The position numbers and the translations under genes were made by a program. This document shows, piece by piece, positions 1 through 11,739 of a stretch of DNA of 64,000 bases (position 1 is its first letter; every line of letters begins with the position of its first letter). The notes below the pieces were generated by a model. It ran no database searches. It was given only the letters and a program-made list of their open reading frames with translations, and was not told the DNA's origin. Source of the DNA: Pilaira anomala (lineage: Eukaryota > Mucoromycota > Mucoromycetes > Mucorales > Mucoraceae); NCBI GenBank assembly GCA_025716855.1, contig JAIXMQ010000095.1:1-64000 (forward strand), given 5' to 3'.

Positions 1-2
1 AT

Positions 3-1040
3 AGGCACAGGATGAAGTAGCACCCATCTTTCATTTAGTTGTTAAACCTTCACTTCCAAGTAGGAGTAGTAGTAGTAGTCAGACACCTAAAATACAACCT
101 CTTGGTCAACCTGTTAGTTCACCACTTAGCCAACCATTTGTTCAGCCTACAACAACTACTACACCATCACCTTCACCACCACAGCAACAGTCACCAGTTA
201 CAGATACTAATATTCCAGTATATCCATCCATGTTACCTGGTGGATATCAAGTTGTTGCAATCAAGTAAAAAAAAAAAAAAAAGTCCAAAAGAATAAACAA
301 AAAGACTAACTAAAAGAATTGTTACTTAGTGGACAATATTATCTTGCACCTGTCTTGGTACCTTCGCAGCCTTTACCTTATTTCACAACTGCTCATACCC
401 AACCTACACCTACAACCACATCATATCAACAAGCTCAACAAGCTCCAGTAGTAGACCCGGTTATTCAACCATTCATCAATGGAGGTGTTGGTGGTATGGG
501 ACAAAATAATATAGCAGGAAGAGTGATTCGACCAGCGCAAGCACAAAGAGCGGCATCAATTTGGCTTGCATTAAAATTAGTGGTGTTTTTATTCATGGTA
601 TGTCAAGGAGCTAGTATTGAACGAATTTTTATTTTCCATATGATTGCGTTTGTATTCTTTTTATATCAAACAGGAAGATTGAGGTTTGTGCTTCGTCGAG
701 TACGTGTAGAAGATATGAATCAACGATTTCGACCTATGGCCCAAAGAGGTATATAAGCAATGTATTTGATCAAAGTATATAGATATACAAATAAATAAAA
801 ATATTTATTTATTACTACAGCACCACCACCTGTACCAACACAACAACAGGCAAATGAGAATGAATCGGAAGGAACGCATGCTCCTCCAGCTCCTGCACCT
901 CCTGCTAGAGATCCTACGACATTAGATGTCATTAAAAGGGGCGCTTATACTTTTTTGGCTTCTTTATGGCCTACATATAATCAAGATCCTCTTGTTGCTC
1001 AAGCGTTTGAGAATAATAATGATCAAAGAGAGGGAGTAAG

Positions 1041-1081
<41 letters not shown>

Positions 1082-1135
1082 GTATAAACATGTATTAAAC
1101 AGATTTTTTATATATAATAGATGGAAGAATTTTAA
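3..1135 (+). CDS. HERPUD-like ER membrane protein, 3' part (5' end outside window)
   Basis: Four exons can be joined: to 264, 330-748, 821-1035 and 1121-1135, all with GT-AG introns and consistent phase; the stop follows a short MEEF tail. The visible part begins with a Ser/Pro/Gln-rich linker, then a segment with paired hydrophobic stretches (WLALKLVVFLFMV and a second span ending FFLYQTGRLRFV), then another Pro-rich linker. This resembles the C-terminal half of HERPUD/Usa1-type proteins, which carry an N-terminal ubiquitin-like domain and sit in the ER membrane to scaffold the Hrd1 ERAD ligase. The ubiquitin-like domain would lie upstream of the window, so the assignment rests on the membrane part only. 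It converges with the F-box gene, with only 32 bp between the stops. Confidence 0.6.
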
Positions 1136-1167
1136 AATAAATAATAAACCATATAAATATATTTTCT

Positions 1168-2904
1168 TTATTTGCAATTATTGTATTGAATTAACGTCTT
1201 GTTATCATTTACAAGTACAAGTTTTTTTAGAGGCCCACTCGACTTAAAAGTAACAATAGATATGGTAGTACTATTATTATTGTTAGTATGATCGTAAATG
1301 AAATCATGATTGACAAGATCGTCTTCTCCTTTGATTTGGTAACACACATTATCAGAAGTTGATGATGAACCAAAATCAAATTGTAGATAAACGTTTTCCC
1401 GACCCAAGAGTTGTAGGTTACGAACGTCAAAATGAAATTGAGTTAGATGAGAAAAACCAGTTAAATCAAGACAAGTATTAGCCAATGAAATATATTGATC
1501 CTGTTCGTAAGCAGGTGATAAGAATTGAATTGAATCCAGATGAGGTAAATTCATAGCTATTGCATCAATAGTATCTTGAGAAAAATGAAATTTATCTAGA
1601 CTAATTTTTGACAATTGTTTATTGTAAGCCTTGAAAGAGAAATTGGGTTGATGAATAGATAATAGTTGGTTAGCGTTAGAATGATTTGTATTGTAATGAT
1701 AATATTGTAATATATTTTTAGGTAATGTCTTGTGAGATTGATTCAGGATAAACTTTAAGGAATTGATAATACCATATTTATCAATAAAGTGAGACGGATC
1801 ATTGTTTAACATACCACAAGTAAATTTTAATAATTGTTGTTGATGACAAATATTAATCATAATATGATTTGATCCAGATTCTGCAAATGTTGCATCACAA
1901 TATAGATTTCTATTACCTTTTAAATTTATAATAAAATCATAGTATAATTTCATCTTTATAGGTGTAATATTTGGTATTTGCTTTGGATTACAAGTGATTT
2001 GTAAGTTGTTTAATTTACTGACTGCCAAAGAAAATGTTGAAATAATAGATTGATTTTGAATTAGGAATCGATAAAGGTTTGTTGATTGAATATTTAATAC
2101 AAGAGATTCTAATGTATTTGACTGTTTAATCAAGTATTGAATATAAGATCTTGTTATAGTTGGTATATTTAAATGAATTGATTTTAAATAATTGTTTGTA
2201 ATACAAATTTCTTGTTCTTCTGCACGCATTGGTACTTGAAAATAGCTACTATATTTAAACGTCGTTAAATTTTTACAGCATGCTAATATATCAAATATAG
2301 TTAAATCTTTTTGTCGATCATTGTAGATTGATAATTCTGTTAATTGATCAAAATGAGGTAAATAATAAAGAAAATCGAATTTATCACCATAGATTCTATA
2401 TTCATTTGCAAATGTAACAAGTCGTTTGATTGATTTAGAGAAATTATAACAAACAGAAAAGTGTAATTCTTGATATGGTTTATGATAAGTTAAACTTGAA
2501 ATTTCCTCAATACAAGGTAATAATGCAGCTTGTTCATCTCGTAGGATACCCATGTAGTAATTATGATAGGCGCTAGAACTAAGATTTAATATCTTTAACC
2601 TTGGTAACATGGATAATAATAATAAAAACTCTTGGATTTCTAATCTACTATCTGGATTTATTAAACCATCATCTTCTTTAGCTTTCATAGTTAATTTATG
2701 TGTCCAATATCCATGATCATTTAGTGTTAATTGTTGTTGTAAATATTTCAATTTATCTTCTTTAATACAAATGTCTTGATAACATGCTCTAATAGCAGGT
2801 AAATACCAACTTTTACATACAAGTAAACATGAAAAAATATCTTTTTTCTCCAATTGTTGAAATATTTCAAACCAAATTTCGTTTGCAACGTATTTTAACG
2901 ACAT
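1168..2904 (-). CDS. F-box protein, probable SCF substrate adaptor
   Basis: An uninterrupted frame of 578 codons. Residues about 6-45 match an F-box: EIWFEIFQQLEKKDIFSCLL followed by VCKSW. The rest is built of leucine/isoleucine-rich segments of irregular length, typical of the degenerate LRR-like C-termini of the very numerous fungal F-box proteins. Such proteins bind Skp1 through the F-box and present substrates to the SCF ubiquitin ligase; the target cannot be inferred. The start is the first ATG, close after a T-rich leader shared with the divergent small gene at 3070. Lack of introns is unusual for this window but common for this class. Confidence 0.75.
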   Translation of the reverse strand: MSLKYVANEIWFEIFQQLEKKDIFSCLLVCKSWYLPAIRACYQDICIKEDKLKYLQQQLTLNDHGYWTHKLTMKAKEDDGLINPDSRLEIQEFLLLLSMLPRLKILNLSSSAYHNYYMGILRDEQAALLPCIEEISSLTYHKPYQELHFSVCYNFSKSIKRLVTFANEYRIYGDKFDFLYYLPHFDQLTELSIYNDRQKDLTIFDILACCKNLTTFKYSSYFQVPMRAEEQEICITNNYLKSIHLNIPTITRSYIQYLIKQSNTLESLVLNIQSTNLYRFLIQNQSIISTFSLAVSKLNNLQITCNPKQIPNITPIKMKLYYDFIINLKGNRNLYCDATFAESGSNHIMINICHQQQLLKFTCGMLNNDPSHFIDKYGIINSLKFILNQSHKTLPKNILQYYHYNTNHSNANQLLSIHQPNFSFKAYNKQLSKISLDKFHFSQDTIDAIAMNLPHLDSIQFLSPAYEQDQYISLANTCLDLTGFSHLTQFHFDVRNLQLLGRENVYLQFDFGSSSTSDNVCYQIKGEDDLVNHDFIYDHTNNNNSTTISIVTFKSSGPLKKLVLVNDNKTLIQYNNCK

Positions 2905-3069
2905 GATTTAATTAAGAAAAAAATAGAAAGAAAAGAGGGGCAGGGAATCACTTTTTTTCTCATCGTGACTCTTATTTATACCTAAAAAAAAAAAAAAAAA
3001 AACCTTATACTACTGTGGTATAGCTTTTTTTTTTTACATAAAAAAACGTTCTTTAATATCTTCGCAAGT

Positions 3070-3483
3070 ATGGAAAGTCTAGAGAAACACGGTAAACTAG
3101 AACACGAACAAATTGAAAAAAAGGTACCTAGTTCAATAAAGAAGAAGCGCAAGTTGGCAGAGTTACAACAACGTTACAATGATCAACTTTCAGATGAATC
3201 AGACGATTTACAAGAATTACCACTAGCGTTAGAAAGAGAAATAGTTATACCTAAAATCAAATCAACAAATTATATCAAAAAAGAAGGAATGATTGAACAA
3301 TACAAGTTGGCAAAAGCCCAATTAAATTATATTTTAAGAGAAAATGAAATGCTGTGTGACGAATGGGCTTCAACAGAAAAGAAATTGAAAAGATTAAAGA
3401 CAGAACGTAGAGTATTATTAGATGCACTTGTTAAAAGAAATTATGAAGAAGAAGAGCAACAACAACAACAACAACAAAATTAA
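3070..3483 (+). CDS. Small nuclear coiled-coil protein, INO80E-like
   Basis: Single exon of 137 aa. It has a basic cluster (SSIKKKRKLAEL) early, then a coiled coil at about residues 75-120 with the pattern YKLAKAQLNYILRENEMLCD ... KKLKRLKTERRVLLDAL, and ends in an acidic then polyGln tail. The spacing of Tyr, Leu, the Glu-Asn-Glu turn and the terminal LLDxL resembles the short coiled coil of INO80 complex subunit E. This is a by-eye similarity only; any small chromatin-complex coiled coil would fit. The stop converges with DYS1 about 41 bp away. Confidence 0.45.
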   Translation: MESLEKHGKLEHEQIEKKVPSSIKKKRKLAELQQRYNDQLSDESDDLQELPLALEREIVIPKIKSTNYIKKEGMIEQYKLAKAQLNYILRENEMLCDEWASTEKKLKRLKTERRVLLDALVKRNYEEEEQQQQQQQN

Positions 3484-3524
3484 TAATAAATCTGTTATTA
3501 TTACTATATTATTTATTTATTTTT

Positions 3525-4672
3525 TTACTTATTTTGATGAAATTCTTTTGCAAATGTTTCTGCTACAATAAGTGGGAATACAAGTGTAGCATCTGCATAG
3601 ACTTTGCATGATCTACTATTTAATCTAATTTTACCCCAAGAAACAGCTTCATCTGGACGAGCACCAGCGTCACTACCATCAAATTCTTGACCTGTATTAA
3701 TATAAACAGCATAATCTGCACCATTTCTCATTAAATTGGCATTACAGATATGATGTTTAATAATACCACCACCTAAAATGATCATACCAGTCTTTTTAGC
3801 AAATACAGCTTGATTATTCATTAATTTAATATCAGCGGCAATATCCACAATTAATCCAGGATTCTTATAAGAGTGAAAGTAAATCATATCACCTAAAGAA
3901 CCATCGGTGATAGCAGGACAAAATACAGGAATATCATTCTTTGAAGTCCAATAGTAAATACTAGACTCATCATTGATTTCTTTACCTAATCTATGAATCA
4001 TACTAGAAGGAGTCCAGATAATACCCTTTTCCTTTTGTTCTTTTAACATTTCATCAAAAATTGGAATAATCCAGTCTTCAAATTTACAATAGTTGTTATT
4101 AGGTACTAACAAATTACCAATTCGATTTAAACCCTTCTTTCTTAATGCAGTACCATCCAAAGCAAAATCGCCCAAGTAAGTTGGTGCTAAACATTTAATA
4201 AAATCTTCTTCTACACCACCCGCTGAAGATACAATGACATCTACCATCTTATGTTGTGCAAGGAATCGAATGATCTCTCTTAATCCTGATGATACCAAGT
4301 TGGATGTGTATCCTAAAAAGATTTTACATTTGGTTTGTTTACGAATTTCTGGGTCAAGAAAATCTTTTGCTTCATCTTCGTTAATAGGTTCATCAGAAAG
4401 ACGCCATTTTCTCTAGAATATGCATATACAATTTTAGTATCTGTTTGTATATATTGTTTCTTATACTTTACCATTTCCTTGATAATCTCAATTGATTCGC
4501 CAAGACTGCTACCTTGATATCCAATTTGCTTATAAGCTCCCAATAACTGGGAAAGTGTCAACTCTTTATTAAAGTCAGGGCCTTGAATAAGTACTGAGCC
4601 TTCGGGCATCTCAACTGACTCTACAAAAACGGCATCTAAAGCACCATTAGGTTGTTCGGTATTATTTGACAT
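3525..4672 (-). CDS. DYS1: Deoxyhypusine synthase
   Basis: Two exons (4672-4467, 4410-3525) with a 56 nt GT-AG intron give 363 aa, the usual size. The protein transfers the aminobutyl group of spermidine to the eIF5A lysine with NAD, the first step of hypusine formation, in the cytosol. Family landmarks are visible: WRLSDEP just after the intron, [35 protein letters not shown], [18 protein letters not shown] and [20 protein letters not shown]. The catalytic lysine lies in DEAVSWGKI, and counting gives Lys329, the same number as in the human enzyme. The start is the ATG of [10 protein letters not shown]; an upstream in-frame extension lacks family similarity. Confidence 0.95.
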
Positions 4673-6044
4673 ATTGATAGTAATAAAGAACAAGAAAAAA
4701 AAAACTTTTTTCCTTAAAGTCCCTGTCACGTTTAAAAAAAAAAAAGAGTTTTCGGTAGTGGAAAAGCAGTCATTTCATTCGTTTTGAAAAGTGTTTCCAA
4801 TGAAAAAACTAAAGTGAGTTGAAGAACACTGCAATGATTGTGTTTTTAGTTAGTTTATCATGATATTTGCTATTAGTCTCACTTAAGATTAACGTGGCTA
4901 CATTATACTGCCTCAATTGCAATTTTTATCATCCTTTCTTTAAGTTGTAAACATGCATCATGCGTTCAACATGCAAGTAAATATATTACATTTCGTCAAA
5001 GACAATTAAATAAATAATGCAGTTTTAAAGCGGTTATTTAAATTTGTGCATGATAAAATAAAGGCATCTTTTTTTTTTACACATAGATTTCAAAAGATGG
5101 TTTAAAGATGAACATACATTATAAATTTCGCGTGGCACGTATTTCGGAACTGAGTAAGATTGCATAAGTTTTGTTACACTACTAAGCCAATGTACGTGTG
5201 TCACATCACACTTTTAATGATTGTACCTTTTGTAAAAAAAAAAGAGACATGTAATGTCTGAAACAAGAGAAACTATATCACTTCAGGTTCATAATTACCA
5301 TTTCGATCAGTAAGCGTAAGACTTAATATTAGTACATGCAACAAAATGTGGATATATTACAAGTAGATCAAATTATTTGTGCTCAACGCACTTTCAAATA
5401 TTCTTTACTCTGTCTCAAATCATGATTTTCTCTTTTTTTAAAAAAGTAACAAAAGCTGTAAACTATATTCTCCTTAGTAACCAGTTGCGTCTGTTGCTAG
5501 GCAGTAGTGTTAATTTTAATTATATTGTTTAGCTACGTATCCAAGTAACGCTTTTCAAATGTTTTTTTTAGGTCTGGACCCCAACACATAAAAAGCTTAA
5601 AAATAGCAGAAAATAGAAGTGTCATAAAATGAATGAAAAAAAAAAAAAACGCAGATGATGAATTTTTGTAAGACACATAAAAAGATTATGTATTATTAAT
5701 CCCTTGATGTATAAACTTGCATTGTGTGTGTGTGTGCGATCCAGGAGGAAGAGTAGACAAATCTTAAAGCTACAGACATGATATAAAATTAGCAGAGCTG
5801 AATCTAAATTCAGGACACACGCTTTATATAAATAATGTGTATAGATTGGAAGCGCTTTTCTTCAAGTACAGTTTGATGGCAGACTTTATATTACTTCCAT
5901 TCACCCGAATGTATCTTTTTTTGTAGAACATGGACTACGCAAACTCAGTGGTGTAACAAATATTCTTTTAGTTCAAATAGCGTTTCTTTTTTTTCTGTAC
6001 TCTTTTCCCCTCTCTTTTTTTCTTTTTTCCTGTAGAAAGAAAAT
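4673..6044. other. Intergenic region, 1.4 kb, no gene recognised
   Basis: AT-rich DNA between the divergent DYS1 and tandem-Hsp70 genes, with no long frame that looks protein-coding on either strand. It contains short A and T runs, a GT repeat near 5725 and one motif resembling an RFX X-box (near 5485-5505, see findings). It probably holds both promoters. No tRNA-like A/B box pair was noticed. Confidence 0.6.
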
Positions 6045-9000
6045 ATGTCAATAAAAGATATAAAATATGTGGTGGGAATAGGTTAGTATCAAGCCTTTTT
6101 TTTTCGAAATAAATACGTATGATTAATTTAAAATTTGGTTCTTTTTTTAGACTTTGGTGCAAAGTCTTCTGGTATTTCAGTTGCTCATGTAGATAAACCG
6201 TCTGAAAAGTATACAGTGGATACATGGTAAGTTGGATTTTTGATTTTTTTTTTTTATGTATGTATACTAATATAAGTTGATTTTTTCTTAGGGAAGGAGA
6301 TGGAAAGACGAGTAATAAAGAGCCCAGCCAGTTCTTAACTTCTATCTTGTACCAAGCCAATGGGGAAATTAAATGTGGTTTATCTAACAACGAGAACGAT
6401 AAAGCGATTCGAGATGAAAAAGATGTTTATATTGATAATATCAAGCAATATCTTTTAGATATTGAACAAGCCAATGTAGAACTTGGAGAGATGAAAGAAG
6501 GATTGACTATTCAGCAAGTTGTTTCTGATTACTTGAGGTTATTTATTCAACTAGGTAGAGAACGCATCCTACTCCAAGAGAAATTTAAACAAACTGAAGA
6601 TTTCAAGGCTGAAAATATTCGTTATTGTATCTCTTGTCCTAAATCACAAGAAAAATTTATTAAAAGATGTTTTATTGAAGCCGAGATTGTTGAAGAAGAG
6701 AAAATTGATGGACGACTTGTGTTTGTAACGGAAGCCGAAGCAACTGCTTATCATTGTATTTCATTGGACAGACAAAAGACAAAGATTATTCATGATCATA
6801 CTTATCTTGTTTGTGATATTGGGCATTGTAGCTTTGGTATTTCAAAAATTCAAGCTGATACAACAGAGAATTTAAGTCATGTAGAGTTAATTTCTGAAGA
6901 ACCTGGACAGGGTTCAATGAACTTGGAGGTTCGATTAAGAAGTTACTTGACAGAGAATCAAGATAGGTTAAAGTTAAATCCAACTATCATTAATAAGTTA
7001 GTTGAAAAGTTCGTAGATGATATCAAGTTCTCTTTTGGTATGACACATGTTGAAGATACAATTGAAGAAGAGCCGATTGAAGAGAATGATGCAGCATACG
7101 AAGAAGGAGTAGACGGAGAAGAAGATGATGAGGAAGAAAAAGATGAAGATTATGAAGATGATGAAGATGATGAAGATGATGAAGATGAAGAAGATGATGA
7201 AGATGAAGATGATGACGAAGACGAAGACGAAGAAATTGTTTTTATAACGCATAAAATAGTGGACAAACAAGTTGAAGACCTTGGAATTGGTAATAAGGAG
7301 CAAGAAGAAGATACAGTACCTGTATTTCACGAACACGACAAGGATGGTAATCCTATTTTGATCTCACCTCAAGAATTAGATGAGCACGTATTCTCGCCTT
7401 ACATTGATAGCGTATTTAATTATATTTTGGAAGCTGATGAAAGTGTTGCTGGAATTAATGGTGAATCTAGAATATTTCTTTCAGGAAGATACAGTTCAAA
7501 TGATCATTTCCTTGAGAAATTAATGACATCTAAAGATAGTCGATTTGCTCGGTTCTTTTGTCCTATTGAAGATGATTATATCAATGCAGTCTCTTTAGGT
7601 GCAGCTTCTTTTGGATTAAGATCTGATAAAAAATCACAAACTCCTTTTTATATTAATACAGAACCTGCTGATAAAAACGGACCAAAAAAAGATGATAATT
7701 TAAGCCCATTAGAACAGAAAAAGGATGATTTTATTGTTGGTATTGATTTTGGTACAACTTACTCTGGATGCTCTTATGCTGATTGTAGAGATATTGAAAA
7801 CCCTTCTGAGGCAATAATTAAAACGATTGAAACAGGATGGCCTGGAGGAAACGCAATTGCATTTGGTAAAACACCAACATTAATTATGTATGATAAGAAA
7901 ATGAAACCAAAGCATTGGGGTCAAGAAGCAAAAATCAATGTAGACCATAATAGAGATCTTACTCTGTTAGGTAATTTCAAATTATTTCTTTCACCTAAAT
8001 CCGTTGCACAATACTATGGACCAAACAATGAAGAAATTGAAAGAATTCGTGCAGAAAATGGCTATGGTGTCCATGTAGAAAATTCTAATTCTAATCAAGA
8101 CAAGAAAGGGCCTTACAAGGTGAAGAAATATAATAAAGAGGAAAATATAGATGCTGTCAAGATTATTGCTGATTACCTTCGAGTATTTAAAGACCATGTC
8201 ATTAAACACATTATTGATAATGAAACTCATAAATCCAAAACAGGTAGTTTTAGTAAACTCTTCAGAAAGAAGGAAGTAAATGGTGGCTTTAATTTTAAAT
8301 TTGTTATTACTGTGCCTGCTATGTGGACAGCTTCTGCTAAAGAAACGATGGCACAAGCAGCTATTGAAGCTACTATTATTAAGAAAGATGAATTGGATAA
8401 GCTCTTAATCATAAGTGAACCTGAAGCTGCTGCTCTCTTTTGTGAAAAGAAATATGAAAGCTATGTTCGTGATCCTAACGATCCTACTGCTGGTTCAAAC
8501 TTTATCGTCTGTGATGCCGGTGGAGGTACGGTCGATTTGGTCACATTTAGCTTAACATTTGATGAGTATGGTAAACCAATGATTTGTCAAATTGGAGATG
8601 GTTCTGGCGATACTTGTGGGTCCACTTACCTTGATGGTAAATTTAAAAAGTACCTAGAAGAATTTTATCAAGATATGGAATTGGATATTAATTTCTCAAA
8701 TACCAATTTTGACTCTGTTATGGATAACTTTGTTCATAACTTGAAGGTAAAAAAAAAAAAAAAAAACGTCATAATATAGATATTAACCTTTTTATATATA
8801 GATTAATTACGTTTCAAAAATAAATGAAGATAGTTATCTCGATATCAGATTACCTACTAACCGTATTATACATCAAATTCCAGAAAAAGCAAGAGGAAAA
8901 TATTATTTACATAATAACAACACAGTACTTAGGATGAGAAATGTAGATATGAAAGAAAAAGTTTTTGATGAAATTGTTGATAGTATTTTGAAACTAATTC

Positions 9001-9852
9001 AAGGACAATTGGATCAAGCACATAAAGCAGGCAAGACGATTAAAACAATTTTAATGATTGGTGGATTTTCACGAAATAAATATTTACAACAACGTGTTAA
9101 AGATGAGTATAACGGTCTTTATACGGTTGGTATACCCGAAGAAGGTATTGCAGCTGTTTCTCATGGTGCAGTTTCTTATGGTTTAGAGCCTCGTATGATT
9201 TCTGAAAGGTTGGCAGGACATTCGCTTGCATTAGAAGTACGAGCACCATTTGATAAATCAAAAGGAGATATTCGTGAAAAAATTGTAAATGATATCAATC
9301 ATAAAGAATACACTAAAAATCGTTTAGAATATTTTGTCAAGAAATCGCAAATTATTGATGGCGAAAACCGAGAAATATATCACAAAACAGTTAGTGTAGA
9401 ATATCCTAACAATGCTGTCATAGGTATACATATATATACATATATATCAAGAAAATTTATTTAAGTTTCATGATAATTAACACACTTTTTCTACAATTTT
9501 AGCTGTCTTTTCATATGATTTCAAGGAAGAAGATAATCCAAAAGGTTGGAGATATGTAAGCAAAAAACATACTAAGATCATGGAAGAAACAATTGAATTG
9601 CCTAAACTCGAGAATATTCGTGATGGCGAGAAAATTCTTTTTGATGTTGGCCTTCAAATGGATCATATTGGTGTTACTGTTACTGTCAAATGTAAAGATA
9701 CTCGTATTAATGCCTTTATCAGAGAAAATACTAACGGTAGAAAGAATGGTTTGACTATCGATCGTAAATGTAGTCTGGTTGTTTTCAGAAACAAAAGTCC
9801 TTTGATCGAATACTCTTTAGCTCAATCAAATTTCTTGTTAGGTTCATCATAA
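6045..9852 (+). CDS. Giant HSPA12/Hsp70-like protein with two ATPase-fold modules, the first degenerate
   Basis: Five exons (6045-6081, 6151-6226, 6292-8746, 8802-9423, 9503-9852) give 1179 aa. Module 1 (about residues 1-470) starts VVGIDFGAKSSGISVA, where the phosphate-1 loop lacks the usual DFGTT pair. Its phosphate-2 site is only CDIGHCSFGISK (about 210), and its last strand is FLSGRYSSNDHFL. An acidic Asp/Glu run fills about residues 294-353 inside this module. Module 2 starts at about 520 with VGIDFGTTYSGCSYADC and keeps TVPAMW, the phosphate-2 loop CDAGGGTVDLVTF (about 778), GDTCGSTYLD and the adenosine motif MIGGFSRNKYL (about 941). Hsp70/HSPA12 proteins bind ATP and act as chaperone-like or signalling proteins. 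No Hsp70 substrate-binding domain or EEVD tail is seen. A substrate cannot be inferred. The next gene at 11740 is a paralogue. Confidence 0.85.
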
Positions 9853-11739
9853 AAACAAAAACAAACAAACTGTAAATCTTATTAATTTAGGGACTGTGAT
9901 GATTATTAGAGTCTCTCTAAAAAAAATAAAAAAAAATAAAAAAAAAATAAAAAGAATAAAATAAAATAAAGCTTTTTTAACTGTAATACATCATGGAAAA
10001 AAAATCGAGCGAGTTTCATTATATCAAACTAAGTATCAAAGTATTCATGAATGGGTTAAACATTTTGTGATAAAAAATAATTACACTAATCAGTGACATA
10101 TATATACACTACTTGTAGTAAGGTTTATCAGTACATTATATTATCAACAACAATCCTTTTTCTTACATATCAATTATTATTCTTTTACAAACACGGCTTC
10201 AATTTAAACGTACGCTTTTATTACACACTTTTCTAAATAGAATACTAATGTTCTATTGCTGTCAACAGAACAAATCGCATCATGGTTATTTAAACTATCC
10301 AAACGAAATCAATTCTCTAGAAGCTATGGAGCTATCCCAATTCATAGAGTCACTCAGTATCAAATGGAAGCTTGATAAAAGAATAAGCTATTCATTTGGT
10401 AAAGAAATTAAAGAAAGTAACGAGAAGTATTGGACAAAAGAGGTATATATCAAGGATCCATATAAACGCAAACAAGTTGTCCAAGGAATAGCAAAAGAAT
10501 AAGAACTTGTTTCTGACAAGTTCTTTACTGATGCGGTTATTGCCAAACAAACAAAGCTACCCGTTTCAATTTATCGCTTATATTTTTGTAGAACGGATAT
10601 AAAAATAGGTACTTTGAACGGTATTGTGTTAGGTAATTATTTGCTAGAAAAAACGGTCGGCGCTGTGGCAGCTCGAGGCGCTACTATGGTCAAGATATTG
10701 CCTCGATCTATGGCATTAAGGTCTACTGTAGCCACATTAGATAGACCTGTCAAGGTAATACTAAGAGGTAGCAGCAGTAGGTTTAAAATACACCGCTGGT
10801 TATGTGTTCCAGTGATTGAATCAAACTAGTGCATCAGATATTTTCATATAGACGCAAGTCAATTCAGATGGGATATTTTAATCGAACTAAATATGTGAAA
10901 ATTAATGTGCATTCAAAATATGGCGAAGTAAGGTTGCAGTACGTATAATATGAAGCGTTCCTGCAGTTTTATTTACACTCTTTCAGATTAAGTTTAGACC
11001 CACAAATAAGTCAATTATTTATATTATATAAATAATAAACAACATTATCTACTAAAAAAGTATTTAATGATATCAGCGTTGGGTGTATTTGTACAAACTA
11101 TCAATTAAATGGGTTTGCAGTATTATAAGAAGTATGAACAATATGTTTATAGAATTAACCATTTGAAGTGATACAACGTTGGCTTTACTGTACGACAAAA
11201 GGTCATTCCGATCTTCGGATGCCAAAATTTAGATTATTTATTACACGCTATTCTTGTACCAATTTCTCTTGAAATAAAATAAAATAAAATTGCAAGTGAA
11301 AAAGTATATAATGGGGCCAACTTAGTTATAGCATGGAATATCGATAGTGTTACCAGTAATTAGTTTGCGGCACTGTTTACAGGCATAGGGTGCACATAAA
11401 AGTAAGGCTGAGGATATTGCGAATTAGTCAATGTAACATAGTACACAATTTAAAATGTGTTGACCATCTTTAAAGTTTCCAACAGTAAAAACATCAAAGA
11501 AGTGAATTATTTATGAAATTTTTTGCTGTTTTATTGTTATCATGCATTAGTTATTAGAATAAAAAAGCGAGTAAAAGCTGCAGAGATAAAAAAAAAAAAA
11601 GCTTATTATACACGACTACTGGCTTATCGTTTAAGGTTTGATTTTGGTAACACGTTGAAGATTACACGAATAAAATATGAGATAATACCCCCCTTTTTTT
11701 TCATTTCCCTTTTTCTTCTTTCAATAACAGTAAAAAAAA
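9853..11739. other. Intergenic region between the two Hsp70-like paralogues
   Basis: About 1.9 kb of AT-rich sequence. It opens with an A-rich tract (9910-9970) that probably carries the poly(A) signal of the upstream gene. A broken coding fragment lies at 10248-10829 and is listed separately. The remainder up to the second paralogue shows no supported gene. Confidence 0.55.
10248..10829 (+). pseudogene. Broken coding fragment, possibly from a nucleotidyltransferase C-terminus
   Basis: One frame stays open from 10248 to 10829 except for a single in-frame TAA at 10500-10502, and the reading on either side looks protein-like: a segment with KEVYIKDPYKRKQVV before the stop and SDKFFTDAVIAKQTKLPVS after it. 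The pattern of an aromatic/hydrophobic helix followed by (I/V)xDP(F/Y) and a basic helix recalls the PAP-associated end of Cid1/Trf-type poly(A)/poly(U) polymerases, but this is weak. No start codon context or matching upstream exon was found. It could also be a spliced gene with an intron over the stop, although no good GT-AG pair is obvious there. Confidence 0.3.

Noticed and set aside
4673..6044. Search for tRNA or 5S genes in the larger spacers
   Set aside because: No A-box/B-box pair with a cloverleaf-like arrangement was found by eye in this or other spacers.
6998..7336. Minus-strand frame of 112 codons, strongly hydrophobic
   Set aside because: It is the mirror of the GAT/GAA acidic repeat in the Hsp70-like gene; the Ile/Phe repeats are an artefact of composition.
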